Shown: positions 11,516 through 22,759 of the stretch, one piece after another
Layout of the letters: the number at the start of each line of letters is the position of its first letter
Position numbering within the stretch: position 1 is the first letter of the stretch
From: Lunularia cruciata
Lineage: Eukaryota; Streptophyta; Marchantiopsida; Lunulariales; Lunulariaceae
Assembly: GCA_948567375.1 (NCBI GenBank)
Contig: OX419757.1
Coordinates: forward strand, 40,672,001 to 40,736,000
DNA length: 64,000 bases
Direction: 5' to 3'
The notes under the pieces: model-generated
What the model saw: only the letters and a program-made list of their open reading frames with translations
Database searches by the model: none
Told to the model about the DNA's origin: nothing
Position numbers and translations under genes: made by a program

Positions 11516-12943
11516 TGCATATATACATTGTTACATAATATACATTTTTGTCAACATCTTACACTATAGAAGCACAACTCACACATAGTCATACATGGAC
11601 TCTAAAGTGCCACAATAATCAGTTTGTTCACACAACTCAAATCACACTCAATCAAATCAATACTTGATCTATCACTCCATAATTTTCCAACAATTGGGCA
11701 TTAATTATAGTCAAGTCACACCCACTCTAGCTAAGAGAATCCAGGTGATGCTTGCTGGCCTCTGTCTACCATAGCCAAGAACTTGAAGGCTCAACATCAG
11801 AGAAGTGAGTTTTCTGGAGCTGCACTTCAAAAGTATACCTCCTTGGTTTCCAAATTTGCAATTGACTAAGATGGGTTTCCAACTCTACCTTCAATTTCAC
11901 TTTCTAACCTCAACTCGTACCAAATTGGTCTTACTTTCACCTCTTGAGCTCAAAATCACAACTACCACTTGAAAATTGCTTCTCTTTGCTCAAAATTTTG
12001 GCCAACACTTTTGTACACCATCTTCCTCACTACCAAATCTACATCAATTCAAAGACTTTTTGCACACAATCACTCTCAAGGAAACTATGGACCACAATTG
12101 AGCTACCAACAATCAGTAAGGCTTGGAGATACCACCAAGACCTTCAATCCTTGCACCCAATTTCCCCTTGAGCTCAATTTCTTTGATGTAATTAGTTTAT
12201 TCATACAACTCAAATCACACTCAATCAAATCAATACTTGATCTATCACTTCATAATCTGCCACCAATTGGGCATTGATTACAATCAACCCACGCCCACTC
12301 TAGCTAAGAGAATCTAAGTGATGCTAATCCGCCTCTATCCACCATAGCCAAGAACTTGAAGGATCAACATCAGAGAGGCGAGCTCTCTAGAGGTTCACTT
12401 CAAAATTATACCTCTTAGTCTCCAACCAAAGGTTCCACTAATGGCATATCCAACAATGAAAACAATGGTAAGTGATGGTGGGCCCCACCATGTAGTCTAT
12501 ACCATGAACACAAAATCTGACCGTCAATAAGTAGTCTACAAGTAACTAACAAAATACTCCTAACTATCAACTGTACTACTCCAGAGTCCAAGCAACCTAT
12601 GTGTGATGCTACAAATGGCATGACAAAGTGCTAGGTTGAGTCCGAAGAGGTATACCTTGAAGTGTAGCTCTAGAGAACTCACTTCTCTAATGTTGAGCAT
12701 TTGAGTTCTTGGTTATGGTGGACAAAGGCTAGTGGGCATCACCTAGAGTCTCTTAGGTAGAGTAGGTGTGGCTTGACTATGTAATTAGAGCCTATTGATG
12801 GCAATATTGAGTTGAGTGTTGAGACTTTGATCCACGTTGAATGTGTAAACTAAATTGATTGTTGTGGTACTTTAGAGTTCATGTATAACTTCTATATGAG
12901 TTGTGTTGCAATAATGTATGTTGTGTAACAATGTATATATGCA
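11516..12943. repeat. inverted, rearranged family-B LTR pieces with ~300-bp inverted arms
   Basis: The left arm (11516-11842) and the right arm (12648-12943) are inverted copies at roughly 80 percent by eye. Outer ends are the exact inverted pair TGCATATATACATTGTTAC / GTAACAATGTATATATGCA. The middle (11843-12647) is one family-B LTR in minus orientation, as shown by its match to 55080-56240. In both arms a mid-LTR piece is joined to the first ~90 bp of the LTR at the same junction (…TGATTxTTGTGG…). No coding sequence is supported. Confidence 0.65.
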
Positions 12944-12948
12944 TAATA

Positions 12949-13253
12949 TCCATATTTTAAAGTCAAAACTCTTTGTTTCTAATCCATCTTCTTTTTCCAC
13001 TTGTGTCCAACTTCTTCCTCCTCCTATCCTTGTCAAAAATCATGAGGAGTATGAAGTTGGTTTTATACTTGGACATTGTGATATCCAACATGGCCACCAA
13101 CAACACAATGGATATAGGTTCCTTTAGAAAGAATGTCCTCTTCATGGTTCTATATGGGAGTCTTTTTCTCATCTCCATAATGCACAAATAGCCATTCAAG
13201 GATTCAAAGATTCCATGGCAACAAAGACGTCACCAATTAGCAATGGGAGAATA
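12949..13253 (+). pseudogene. chromodomain end of family A copy A2
   Basis: Picks up family A in the linker before the chromodomain (open piece 12918-13127) and runs through EEYEVGFILGHCDIQHG, with broken frames continuing to the LTR. Everything upstream of the linker is missing. On its left it is joined to a family-B LTR fragment. Confidence 0.75.
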
Positions 13254-13699
13254 TGTAATAATATGGAGCTAGCAAATGAATTAACAAAGCCTAATAAGTT
13301 AGTAAAAATAGGTAAATATAGTTAGGAATTCTAAGAATGTTCAGAGGCATCTATGAAGCTTCTTGTTTGAATGTTCTAGAAGCACTTTGGAAGCTTCTTA
13401 GTGACACATACCTTCCAAGGATGGGTGGGGTAACTTGCACATCAAGTTAACAGCTAGCTTAATATATATGCCAAGTAAATGGCTTCTAGTATGAAGCTTC
13501 CTTGGTAGCTTTTTGGATAGCTTGCACTCCAAGAAGGTAGTTTCAAGAAGGAAGCTTCTCGAGTGTCTTGTGTTGCTTTGTTATAAATACCAAAACCCAA
13601 GCTCATGCTAAGGATTCAAAACTTTACTCACTTGAGTATTTCTAATGTGACTCTTATTCTGATCTTCCATTCTCCCTTTTCTCTCCTTTGTCTTTTACA
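13254..13699 (+). repeat. 3' LTR of A2
   Basis: TGTAATAATATGG start after a CAATGGGAGAA purine tract, ending CTTTTACA; 446 bp. TATAAATACC is present about 120 bp before the end. It matches the other family A LTRs through the AGCTT-rich middle. Confidence 0.88.
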
Positions 13700-14548
13700 A
13701 CATACTTATCAAATTACTATGGTAAATATATGTGTAACTTGGTAAAATCCTTAATTGACCTAAATTATATTAGGTAAAAGAATCATAAGTAAAGAGGCTT
13801 TCAAATGTGTTTTTGGCTAACATCAACCATTTAGAAGTTTCAAAGCCTATTACTTAAGAATTTAAAATTCACAATGCATTCAATGACTATATAAAGGTTA
13901 TATTCAATATAATCAAATATAAAACTCCTTGCTTTCTTGATTATTATTATTATTAAAATTTAAATTTTCATTGAATGTTAAATATTAAAATATTGAATTT
14001 TTCCTGTTATTTAGCCATGCTATCTTAGTTAGAGATGCATCTAACTTAGTATAGATTACTTGTTGTAAACAACCAAACTATTATCATTGGTTAATTTGAA
14101 CCTTATGATTATCTTTGGACTAAGTTTCAGTTTTTAGTCTTAAGGTGAAGTCTTCCTATCCATGATAAAAATATTTAAACAAGCTCTAATTGACTTTCTT
14201 TAAATATCTTCATCCAATGTCTTAAATATCAAAGTTATGATTACTATATAATCTCTTAATAATATAAAGACAAAAAGAATTAAATAGAAACTTCATTTTT
14301 ACTCTCTTATAAGAAACTAAATTAAAGCATATTACTCAATCTTATTACTTGTAATGTTTAGTTTTCCTCATACCCATGTCATAACTTTTTTTGTTTTCTC
14401 TATCCCTTGAATTTGGATTATGGGTATAGTTTTCTCCAACTATATGATTTGTTGGTTGCATGAATTCTTTGCTTCTTTTACTTCTTCTTTTTCAAGCCAA
14501 TCTAAGGGTTTGAAGGTCAAATTGGATTGGTAGTTTGTACTCCAATCC

Positions 14549-14605
<57 letters not shown>

Positions 14606-16337
14606 TTGGTTTCAAGTATTGTTCTCTTAAATATTAAGTATCATATTCAAACCTTCATGGTGGTGTGGTAATATTGCATTGCATGTAACCTATCATTTAT
14701 TGCTTTTATATTAGATTCTTTGCCTACATGGTACAAAAGGTGAATTTTTTATTCTCTACAAACTTATTTTAATTTGGCTATTGAGATGTTGTAACCTTAT
14801 GCTTGATTAATAAATAGTTATGTATGAATGTAGTCATACTCCAAACAGATTTACCTCCATGATCTCATACAATCTCCCAAGGATTACAAAAGTAGGTGAT
14901 AAAGTAGGTAAAAAATTCCCATTAAGTGTCCAATATTTAGATAATTCAAAATTTTCCCTTATTTGTGTATAACAACTAAGTCATAGATGCCTTTAACTTG
15001 CTTATTGCTAAAATTAGTTAGTTATAGCAAGCTCTAACCCAGACAAATACTATTTAAAGCTAATATACACCTTAGGATGTTATAGTATAAACTAAAAACT
15101 ATTATTATAAAGAATTCACTTTAAACACATGACGAGTATACATTATCATTAGGCATAGCATGATATCAAGTTAGAATAAAAACTTGGATTGTTCAAGGTG
15201 CATTATCTTCTTGGCTTGGTGAAAGATATTTTTGAATAATAAATTATATCCAGTGTAAATATGGTCCAAGTCAAAAATTAATACAAGTAAGATAATCAGA
15301 AATTTTGCAAGTAGCTTGTATTTTCCAACCCAACCTATAATTAAAGATAATTTAGTATACATCATTTTACCTCAAGGATTGATCTTTATAATAGAAAAAT
15401 CAAGTTTATATTCTGTACTATCTTAGTCTTAGTTGGGCTTAATTGCGATAAGCACATTATTTTCATGTAGTATTATTTACTCCAAGCAATTCATGGAGTA
15501 GATATAACTACTTATCTAATTCAATATCTGGTGCTTATTGTTTGTAGTGGTAGTTACACACATCTGCGCAGTTGATTATCCCTATGAAAGCTACTAAAAA
15601 AATAAAAATTACCAATTTTTTTCCCAATCTTTTCAATCCTTACCTCACATAAGGAATATCTCTTCTTGTCTTGTCTTATGGTTCATATAATTATCATATT
15701 AATGATAAATTAAGTTCTCTAAGCTCTTATAGTAGCTATAATAAACATTGTTTGATATTATATTTCATCATCATTGGAACTCAATGTACTCATTTTTTAT
15801 AGTGATCCTCTATTCACTAGCAAGTTTTTGCAAGCATTTTTTAAGATCCTAGGTTTCAAATTGACCATGTTCAATATTTATAACACTCAAACTGAATTAT
15901 TGAAGATTAAATGCACCAACTATACCTTAAATTTACTATATGTATATGAATAACAATAATTTGGATATTCAACTTCAAGTTGTAATGCTAAGCTTGCAAA
16001 TATCAAATTCTCTCTTTCCTTTCTTAATTATGGTCAAGATTTCTTTTTATGATTTAGTTCATTCATTCCATATCTTCCATTTTTCTTATGACTTATGATA
16101 AATTTATGCTCTCAAGTCATAAACTTAGTTTACTCCTTGACACTTGAGTTATAAACATATTCTTTGATCCTTTTTATATTCTCCAAATTATCTCTCTTTT
16201 ACTTATTGACTTTATCTTTTTCCGTAAATTTGCATTATCTTATCTTTTATGGTTTTAGATAAAAACCATTTATTTCTAATATGTGTTCTTGGTTTTACCA
16301 AATTCAACTTCCAAATCTACAAAGTAATATTATACAT
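13700..16337. other. AT-rich spacer, no gene seen
   Basis: No reading frame of note, no transposon motif and no RNA gene found on either strand. It holds one long dinucleotide run, listed separately. Confidence 0.7.
14555..14603. repeat. (TA)n microsatellite
   Basis: Uninterrupted TA repeat of about 24 units. Confidence 0.95.
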
Positions 16338-17068
16338 TATAATAATATGGAATTTATAGAGGAGTTTATAAAGACAAAAAAAGTAGCAAATAGGCCAAAT
16401 TAGCCAGGAATTATAAGAATATTTAGAAGTATCTATGAAGCTACTTGGTGCCTTCTAAGTATCAAGTAATGTGCATACCAAGTGGTAACTTCTATAAAAA
16501 AGTATCCCCTTTATAATACCACTCGGTAATCTCTTTCTCATCTTTAAAATGCACAAAAGGCTATTCAAGAGTTTGAAGCTTTCATAATGACAAGGACGTC
16601 ACCAACTAGTTGGGGGGGGGGAATATGTAACAATATGGAGTTTACCAATGAGTTAGTTGAGACTAATAAAGTAGCAAATAGGCCAAATTAGCCAAGAATT
16701 ATAAGAATATTTGATAAGCATCTAGGAAGCTACTTGGTACATTCTAAGTACTACGTAATGTGAATGCCAAGTGACAACTTCTAGGAGAAATCTTCTTGGA
16801 AAGCTTCCCAACTAACTTAGCTTTCATACCAAGTAGGCGGCTCCTAGAAGGAACTTCTTGAGAAGCTTCTTGATTAACTTGGCATGTACTCAAAGAATGT
16901 GGCTTTTAGGAAGCTTTTTGAGAAGCTATTCAAGACCCTTGTATATTCTTTATAAATACCATAGCCCAAACTCATGTTAGGTATTTGGAGTTTCTCTCAT
17001 TCAAGAGTCCCAATGTGATCTTTCATTCCTATCTTCCATTCTCCTATTTCTCTACTCAGTCTTTTACA
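16338..17068 (+). mobile_element. family A copy A4, internally deleted to LTR-chromodomain tail-LTR
   Basis: The first ~160 bp of a 5' LTR (16338-16497, start TATAATAATATGG) are joined directly to the chromodomain tail (about 16500-16612), then a G10 purine tract (16611-16621) and a full 3' LTR (16626-17068, 443 bp, TGTAACAATATGG to CTTTTACA). All gag and pol sequence is gone. No matching 5-bp flanks (TACAT and ATCTT). Confidence 0.78.
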
Positions 17069-17082
17069 ATCTTGAGGAGTAC

Positions 17083-17426
17083 TATAATAATATGGAGTTT
17101 AGCAATGAATTTAGTTAGGGCTAATGAGGTAGTGAATAGGTCAAATTATACTAGAATATTCTAGAAGTATCTTGGCTAGCTTAGCTTGCATCCCAAGTAA
17201 GTAGCTTCTAGAAGAAACCTTCTTGAGAAGCTTCTTGGTTAACTTGGCTTGCACTCCAAGAAATTGGCTCAAGGAAGCTTCTTGAGAAGCTTCTCAAGAG
17301 CCTTGTAAACTCCCTATAAATACCAAAATCAAAGCTCATGCTAAGCATTTGGAGTTTACCCACATTCAAGTGTTTCAATGTGATCTTCCATTCTCCTATT
17401 TCTCTCCTCAATCTTGGTCTTTTACA
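17083..17426 (+). repeat. 5' LTR of A3
   Basis: Starts TATAATAATATGG (second base changed from the family TG) and ends TTTTACA; 344 bp. A TATAAATA box lies at 17315-17322. It is shorter than the 3' LTR because of internal deletions in the AGCTT-rich middle. Confidence 0.9.
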
Positions 17427-17427
17427 T

Positions 17428-17439
17428 TGGTATCAGAGC
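17428..17439 (+). other. primer binding site of A3
   Basis: TGGTATCAGAGC, one base after the LTR end. It is the standard plant PBS complementary to the 3' end of initiator methionine tRNA. Confidence 0.93.
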
Positions 17440-17689
17440 AAGAATAAGATGGATTGAATTTCTGGACCACCAAATCCACCTCCGCTATATCATTGGGATT
17501 TTCATGTCCAAGTACTACCCAAGCACAGTTCACACAATTCATCACCTCATGCTTTGGGTAGGATTTTCTACATGCAATCACCTTGTTTGAGGAACCCTTG
17601 ATACTTCTTAATGTAACTTATGGAGAAACGTGTGCATGTTGCATCTATGTGTTAATAAATTAGATAAATTGTGAGTAATAGGATAGAGT

Positions 17690-18600
17690 TGTGCCATGGC
17701 GGAAATACCCAACGTTATTATTGCTATGTAGCAACAAATTGAGCACCTTACTTGATTGTTGGATGAACAAGATCATCAACAATGAAAACATGTAGAGAGT
17801 GCACCAATTTGAAATAGAGAAGATCAAATCCAATTTCCAAAACCCAAGGTGTTTGAAGGTAAGAATCTCTTGGGCACCGTGGAGAATCTTGTGTTTGATT
17901 GCAAATGTTACTTTGAAGCTACCAATCTTCAAGATGAAAAAAAACAAATTCTTGTGGCTTCTAGCTAATTGGATGGCATGGCAAAACTTTGGTCGTGATT
18001 TCAAGTGGAGCAAGCTGAATGAAAAATTGTTGCACTGATCTTGACATAGGAAAAATTCAAGAATACAATACTCGGTCGATTTCAAGCTATAAATGTCACA
18101 TGAGCCGCACAAGATAAGTTGGTGGAGTTGAAATAGATTGGATCTATAAGGAGCTACATCATGCAATTCTAGAACAGCATCATGCAGATTCTAGATATAC
18201 AAGAAGGTGAAATTCTGGATTGGTTTGTGAGGGGTTTGAAGTCACAAACCAAATTAGAGGTGACCATGCGAGAGCCACAAAATGTGGAAGAAGCCATGCA
18301 GTTGGCTGAGCGCTTTGATTCCTTGGTTATGACAACTTGATCTTAACCTTGACATACTCGGAACCTACCAATACACTACAAATTTTGGAGGAACCAACAC
18401 CAATGGAGATTGATGTTGTCCAACGGAGACCACTTGGTACAATGTGTAGAGAAAGATTGCAACAAAATGGTGATTATTTTTATTATTGCCAAGTTGGACA
18501 TTGCATTGTTGAATGTCCACTTAGGAATGTGCAACCTCAACAAATTGCTCACATGGAGTTTGTGGAGCACATTGATCAAGGAAATGATGAATCCCAATAG
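17690..18600 (+). pseudogene. gag relic of A3
   Basis: Starts near the ATGGCGGAAATACC at 17696 and runs through a decayed capsid region to a CCHC knuckle near 18475-18520, read as FYYCQVGHCIVECPL in the open piece 18337-18600. The first Cys of the knuckle has become Tyr. A5 keeps the full CX2CX4HX4C form at the same place. Function in life: capsid formation and RNA packaging. Confidence 0.8.
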
Positions 18601-18639
18601 GAGATTTTGAGCAACTTGTTGGGAACTTGGTAAGTTACA

Positions 18640-18985
18640 ATGTGATTGAAAGCTTGACCTATGCAAGTTTACTTCATTTGCAAGGTATGATATCTTATTA
18701 TGGTTATAGGATTTTGGTTGATTTTAGAAGTTCAAAGAATTGCATGTTTATGTAATTAGCAAAGGAATTGAGTATTCCTATCAAGCCAATAATTGGAAGT
18801 AGATTGATGATGGTAGAAGGTAGAAAGGGTTTTGCATTCCGTACCTTATATCTTGTTACCTTCAAGATTGAGGAGAACTTGGAGTGTATGTGGTTTGTTG
18901 TGGCACCTCTACACTATGATGTCATTCTAGGACTACCTTGGCTTGAATGTCATAAGGTTCAATTTGATTGGACTTGACAACAAAT
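18640..18985 (+). pseudogene. retropepsin relic of A3
   Basis: The open piece 18768-18977 gives MSIPIKPIIGSRLMMVEG and then the DVILGLPWLECHKVQFDW end, the usual ILG-x-PWL second signature of gypsy proteases. The active-site strand upstream (about 18705-18745) reads a damaged LVDFRSS, with the DSG site changed. Confidence 0.75.
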
Positions 18986-19319
18986 TCAAGTACAACACCA
19001 AGGTAGAAATTTCAGATTAGGTTGTGTGACACCTTTGAGTAAGACACCTAAGAATAGTCAGTCCCAAGATGGGAAGTTGGTAAAGAATGCAGCCATAGAG
19101 TAAGCTTTGAAGGAAGAGAAGTCTCAAGATGGGAAGTTTGGAAGGAAAGCAACCATAGAGCAAACCTTGAAGGGAGATAAGTCCCTAGATGGAAAGTTTG
19201 TCAGTGAAGTAGCTATAGAGCAAGCTTTGGAAGAAGATATGTCTATCTTTGCGGTGTGGATCAAGCCAATTGCACAAGCAGAATCTAAGGAGGGTCAAGA
19301 GCCTCATTGAGCAATGGTT

Positions 19320-20110
19320 GATCAAATAAATTAGGAGTTTTTGGATTATCTACCAAAGGGATTACCCTCTAATTGTGGTATGCCCTTCAAGATCAAGTTA
19401 TTACCAAGGATTACTCTAGTGAGTAAACCAATCTATCTGCTTTCACCAAAAGGAGTTGGAGGAATTGCAAACAACACTTATAGAGTTGTTGGAGAAGGAT
19501 TTCATATGACATAGTACATCTCCTTGGGGAGCACCAGTACTAATTGTTCCAAAGAAGTACAAAGGACTTTGTTTTTGTATTGATTACCATGGGCTCAATA
19601 AACAAATAGTGAAGAATGCATACCCCTTGCCTTGAATTGATGACTTGCTTGATCAATTGAGTAGAGTACAATACTTCTCCAAGTTGGATCTTTGCAGCGG
19701 CTATTGGAAAATCCCCATTGATAGGGAAGATGTGCAAAAGACTACCTTCTGCACAAGGTATGGACATTTTGAGTGGAGAGTTTTGCCTTGTGGGCTCACT
19801 AATACTCTAGTAGTCCTCATGGATCAGATGCATTGGGTGTTGGATAGACTGTTGGATTGATACGTGGTGGTGTTCTTAGATGATATCTTAATCTACAGCA
19901 AGACAAAGGTAGAACATGTAAATCACCTATGAGAAGTCCTAAGACAACTACAACAATGGAAGTTTTATTGCAAGAAGTCAAACTATGCCTTTTGGTAGAA
20001 GGAAGTTACCTTCTTGGGTCACAAGATCTCATCGGAGTGGATCAAGATAGAAGAGGAGAAAATCAAGGCCATCATTGATTGGCCTACTCCAAAGGATGTT
20101 ATTGAAGTAT
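19320..20110 (+). pseudogene. reverse transcriptase relic of A3
   Basis: Pieces: a decayed fingers region (19430-19640), SKLDLCSGYWKIPIDREDVQ and TTFCTRYGHFEWRVL within 19645-19860, a TGA stop, then YVVVFLDDILIYS with FLDD at 19873-19884. The last part runs into DWPTPKD before RNase H. The catalytic aspartates are intact, but the frame is not. Confidence 0.9.
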
Positions 20111-20159
20111 AAGAATTTAATGGATTGGCTAGCTTTTACCAATGATTCATCCACTATTA

Positions 20160-20660
20160 TGCTCATGTGGCCGCACCATTGATCAATCTCTTGGAGAAGA
20201 ACTTGAGCTTTCAATGGTTCAGCAAGCACAAAGAAGCATTCCAAAAGCTGAAACATATGGTATCTTCAAGACAAATTCTTCAACCATATGATCCTCACTA
20301 CCATGTATGGTTGCTTTTGATGCTTCTAACTTTGCAATTGGAGCCATGTTGCAACAAGAATTCACAAATGGATTGCATCCCATTGCTTTTGTGTCTTGGA
20401 GAATAAATACAACAATAATGAATTATTTGCTCACAATCAAGAACAACTAAAGATGGTATATGCCACCAAGGTATGGAGGCATTATCTCTTGGGGAAACAA
20501 GTGGTCATGCAAATTGATCACAAGCCCTTGTTTCAAACATTACATTTGGAACACATGAAAAATCGACATCATCAATGGGAGGAACAACTACAATTGTTTG
20601 ACATCAAACTTAAGTACAAACCCAGTTGGTTCCATGTCATCCCTGATGCCTTATCATGAC
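20160..20660 (+). pseudogene. RNase H relic of A3
   Basis: The open piece 20167-20406 begins AAPLINLLEKNLSFQW and covers the connection. It shifts frame where FDASNFAIGAM should be (about 20310-20350). The open piece 20396-20659 contains KVWRHYLLGKQVVMQIDHKPL and ends IPDALS, the domain end. Confidence 0.85.
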
Positions 20661-20739
20661 GACCTGATTTGAAGTCTCTTCTTCTCATCACAGCGGCAAT
20701 TATGATAGTATTTGTTGACTCAAAGTCCAAACTAGTTTC

Positions 20740-21720
20740 AAACAACTCTACAACAACATCCTTTCTTTCAAATGGTACAAGGTCGACTTGCAACATACAA
20801 AAAAGAATACAATACTTTCTCCTACAAGGAAGGCCTTCTGTTCCATGAGGACCGGATCTATGTTCTAGCCAAAGGTGATCTCCATTTTGTGTGCCTTCAA
20901 GAAACCCATGATTTACTAATTGCTAGTCACATCGATGTGGACAAGACCTTGGGTACCTTCTAACGCAAATGGTGGTGGCCCAACATGGCACAAGATGTTT
21001 GGGAGTTTGTTCGATCATGTGAGAACTACCTATGCAACAAGGCCAATAACCAAAAACTAAGTGGACTCCTTCAACCACTCCCCATTCCATCCACTTGTTG
21101 GGAACATGTGAGCTTAGATCTCATCATATGCTTGCCCAAGACAAAGCAAGATCACACAAAAATTGTGGTGTTTGTGGATAAGCTTAATAAGAAAATCCAT
21201 TTGACACCAACAATTGATATTGTGGATGCTCCAACCTTGGTGCAGATCTACTTTGACAATGTATTCAAACATCACATGATGCCGTATGTACTCATGCCGC
21301 ATGTACTTTGATCTTGATCCTCAATTCATCAGGAAATTTTGCAAACACTCTTCTAGATACTCGGCACCAAGCGTGCTTTGTCCATTGCCTATCATCCTCA
21401 AACTGATGGAAAAACTGAACGTGCAAATCACACCTTGGATTATATGCCTTTGTCAATGTTCACCATATCAATTGGGATGAATGTCTTATAGTTGTGGAGT
21501 TTGTATACAATAACTCCAAACATGCAAGCACCAAATTCTCTCCTCTCTTTCTCAATTCTGCCAAGATCCACTTCTTCCAGATTCCCTTCTTGCTCCTTCT
21601 CCATCTCATGTCCCTCATACTTCAACCTTCTTGACCACCATATCCCAATCGCTCCAGCAAGCCAAGTCTCATCTCTTTGTTGCTCATAATAGTCAAAAAT
21701 AATATGCAAACCAATATTGT
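20740..21720 (+). pseudogene. integrase relic of A3
   Basis: Zinc-binding half at 20772-21060 (HDLLIASHIDVDKTLGTF, then CENYLCNKA). Core at 20985-21311 with LDLIICLPKTKQDHTKIVVF and DAPTLVQIYFDNVFKHH. Further frames at 21286-21689 carry the rest of the core and the C-terminal part. Stops and a short local duplication near 21285-21305 disrupt it. Confidence 0.87.
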
Positions 21721-21729
21721 CTTGATCTC

Positions 21730-22180
21730 ACCTTTCAAGTTGGTAACAAAGTCATGCTCCCTCTAGTAACCTACCCCTCCCACTTGATACCCAAATTTGT
21801 AAACTCACCCCTAATTGGATAGGACTCTTTGATGTCACACACATCATCTCTCTTGTTGCTTATTGACTTGCCTTGCCTTGTCATATGCGCATCCACCTTG
21901 TCTTCCATGTTTCCAAGTTATAACCCTTTGTTCCTAATCCATCTTCTTTTTTCTCATGTCCAACCTCCTCCTCCTCCCATCCCTATCCATGATCATGAGG
22001 AGTACGAAGTTGAGTTTATACTTGCACGTCGCCACATTCAAAGGGGCAACCGACAACATATGGAGTACAAGGTCCTTTGGAAAAGGGTATCCCATTCATG
22101 ATGTCACATGGGAACCTCTTTCTCATCTCTAGAATGCGCAAATGGCCATCCAAGAGTTTGAAGCTTCAATGGTAACGAGG
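21730..22180 (+). pseudogene. integrase tail and chromodomain relic of A3
   Basis: The open piece 21829-22101 ends with HEEYEVEFILARRHIQRG and MEYKVLWKR. In the next frame follows the TWEPLSHL element. This Y/F…W…W spacing is the chromodomain fold signature. Chromodomains on gypsy integrases direct insertion to marked chromatin. Confidence 0.85.
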
Positions 22181-22207
22181 ACATCACCAACTAATGATGA
22201 GGGAATA

Positions 22208-22628
22208 TGTAACAATATGGAGTTTAGCAACAAAGTTAGTTAGAGATAACGAGGTAGTGAATGTGCCAAATTAGCCTAGAATATTCCAAAAGTATCTAAG
22301 AAGCTTCTTGGCTAACTTAACTTGCATCCCAAGTAGGAAAGAAAGAAGAAAGAAAGCTTCTAGAAAGAAGCTTACAATTAGCTTAGCTTGCAAGCCAAGT
22401 AGACGACTTCTAGAAGGAAGCTTCTTGAGAAGCTTCTTGGTTAACTTTGCTTGCACTCCAAGAAAGTGGCTCAAGAAAGCTTCTTGAGAAGCTTCACAAG
22501 AGCCTTGTATGTTCCCCATAAATACCAAAACCAAAGCTCGTGCTAGGCATTCAGATTTTCCCCACATTCAAATGTCCCAATGTGATCTTCCATTCTCCTA
22601 TTTCTCTCCTCGATCTTGGTCTTTTATA
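22208..22628 (+). repeat. 3' LTR of A3
   Basis: TGTAACAATATGG start after a GAGGGAA purine tract, ending CTTTTATA; 421 bp. It is followed by the AGTAC target duplication. Confidence 0.92.
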
Positions 22629-22705
22629 AGTACAAAGTTTATCAAAACTAGAGCATATGATAAGCACATCCTTGATATCAAAAAGAAGATATATATTCAT
22701 ATAGA

Positions 22706-22707
<2 letters not shown>

Positions 22708-22753
<46 letters not shown>
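22708..22753. repeat. (TA)n microsatellite
   Basis: About 23 uninterrupted TA units, 80 bp after A3. Confidence 0.95.
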
Positions 22754-22757
<4 letters not shown>

Positions 22758-22759
22758 AA

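Larger units (their letters stand above)
17083..22628 (+). mobile_element. family A copy A3, complete chromovirus insertion with target duplication
   Basis: Both LTRs, primer binding site, gag, protease, RT, RNase H, integrase, chromodomain and polypurine tract are in order over 5.5 kb. The 5 bp on each side are identical: AGTAC at 17078-17082 and at 22629-22633. That is the duplication size usual for Ty3/gypsy integration and fixes both ends. The coding frames hold many stops, so it is inactive. Confidence 0.93.

Noticed and set aside
17660-18166. 168-codon minus-strand open frame
   Set aside because: Antisense shadow of A3 gag; the plus strand aligns with A5 gag and leads to the CCHC knuckle.
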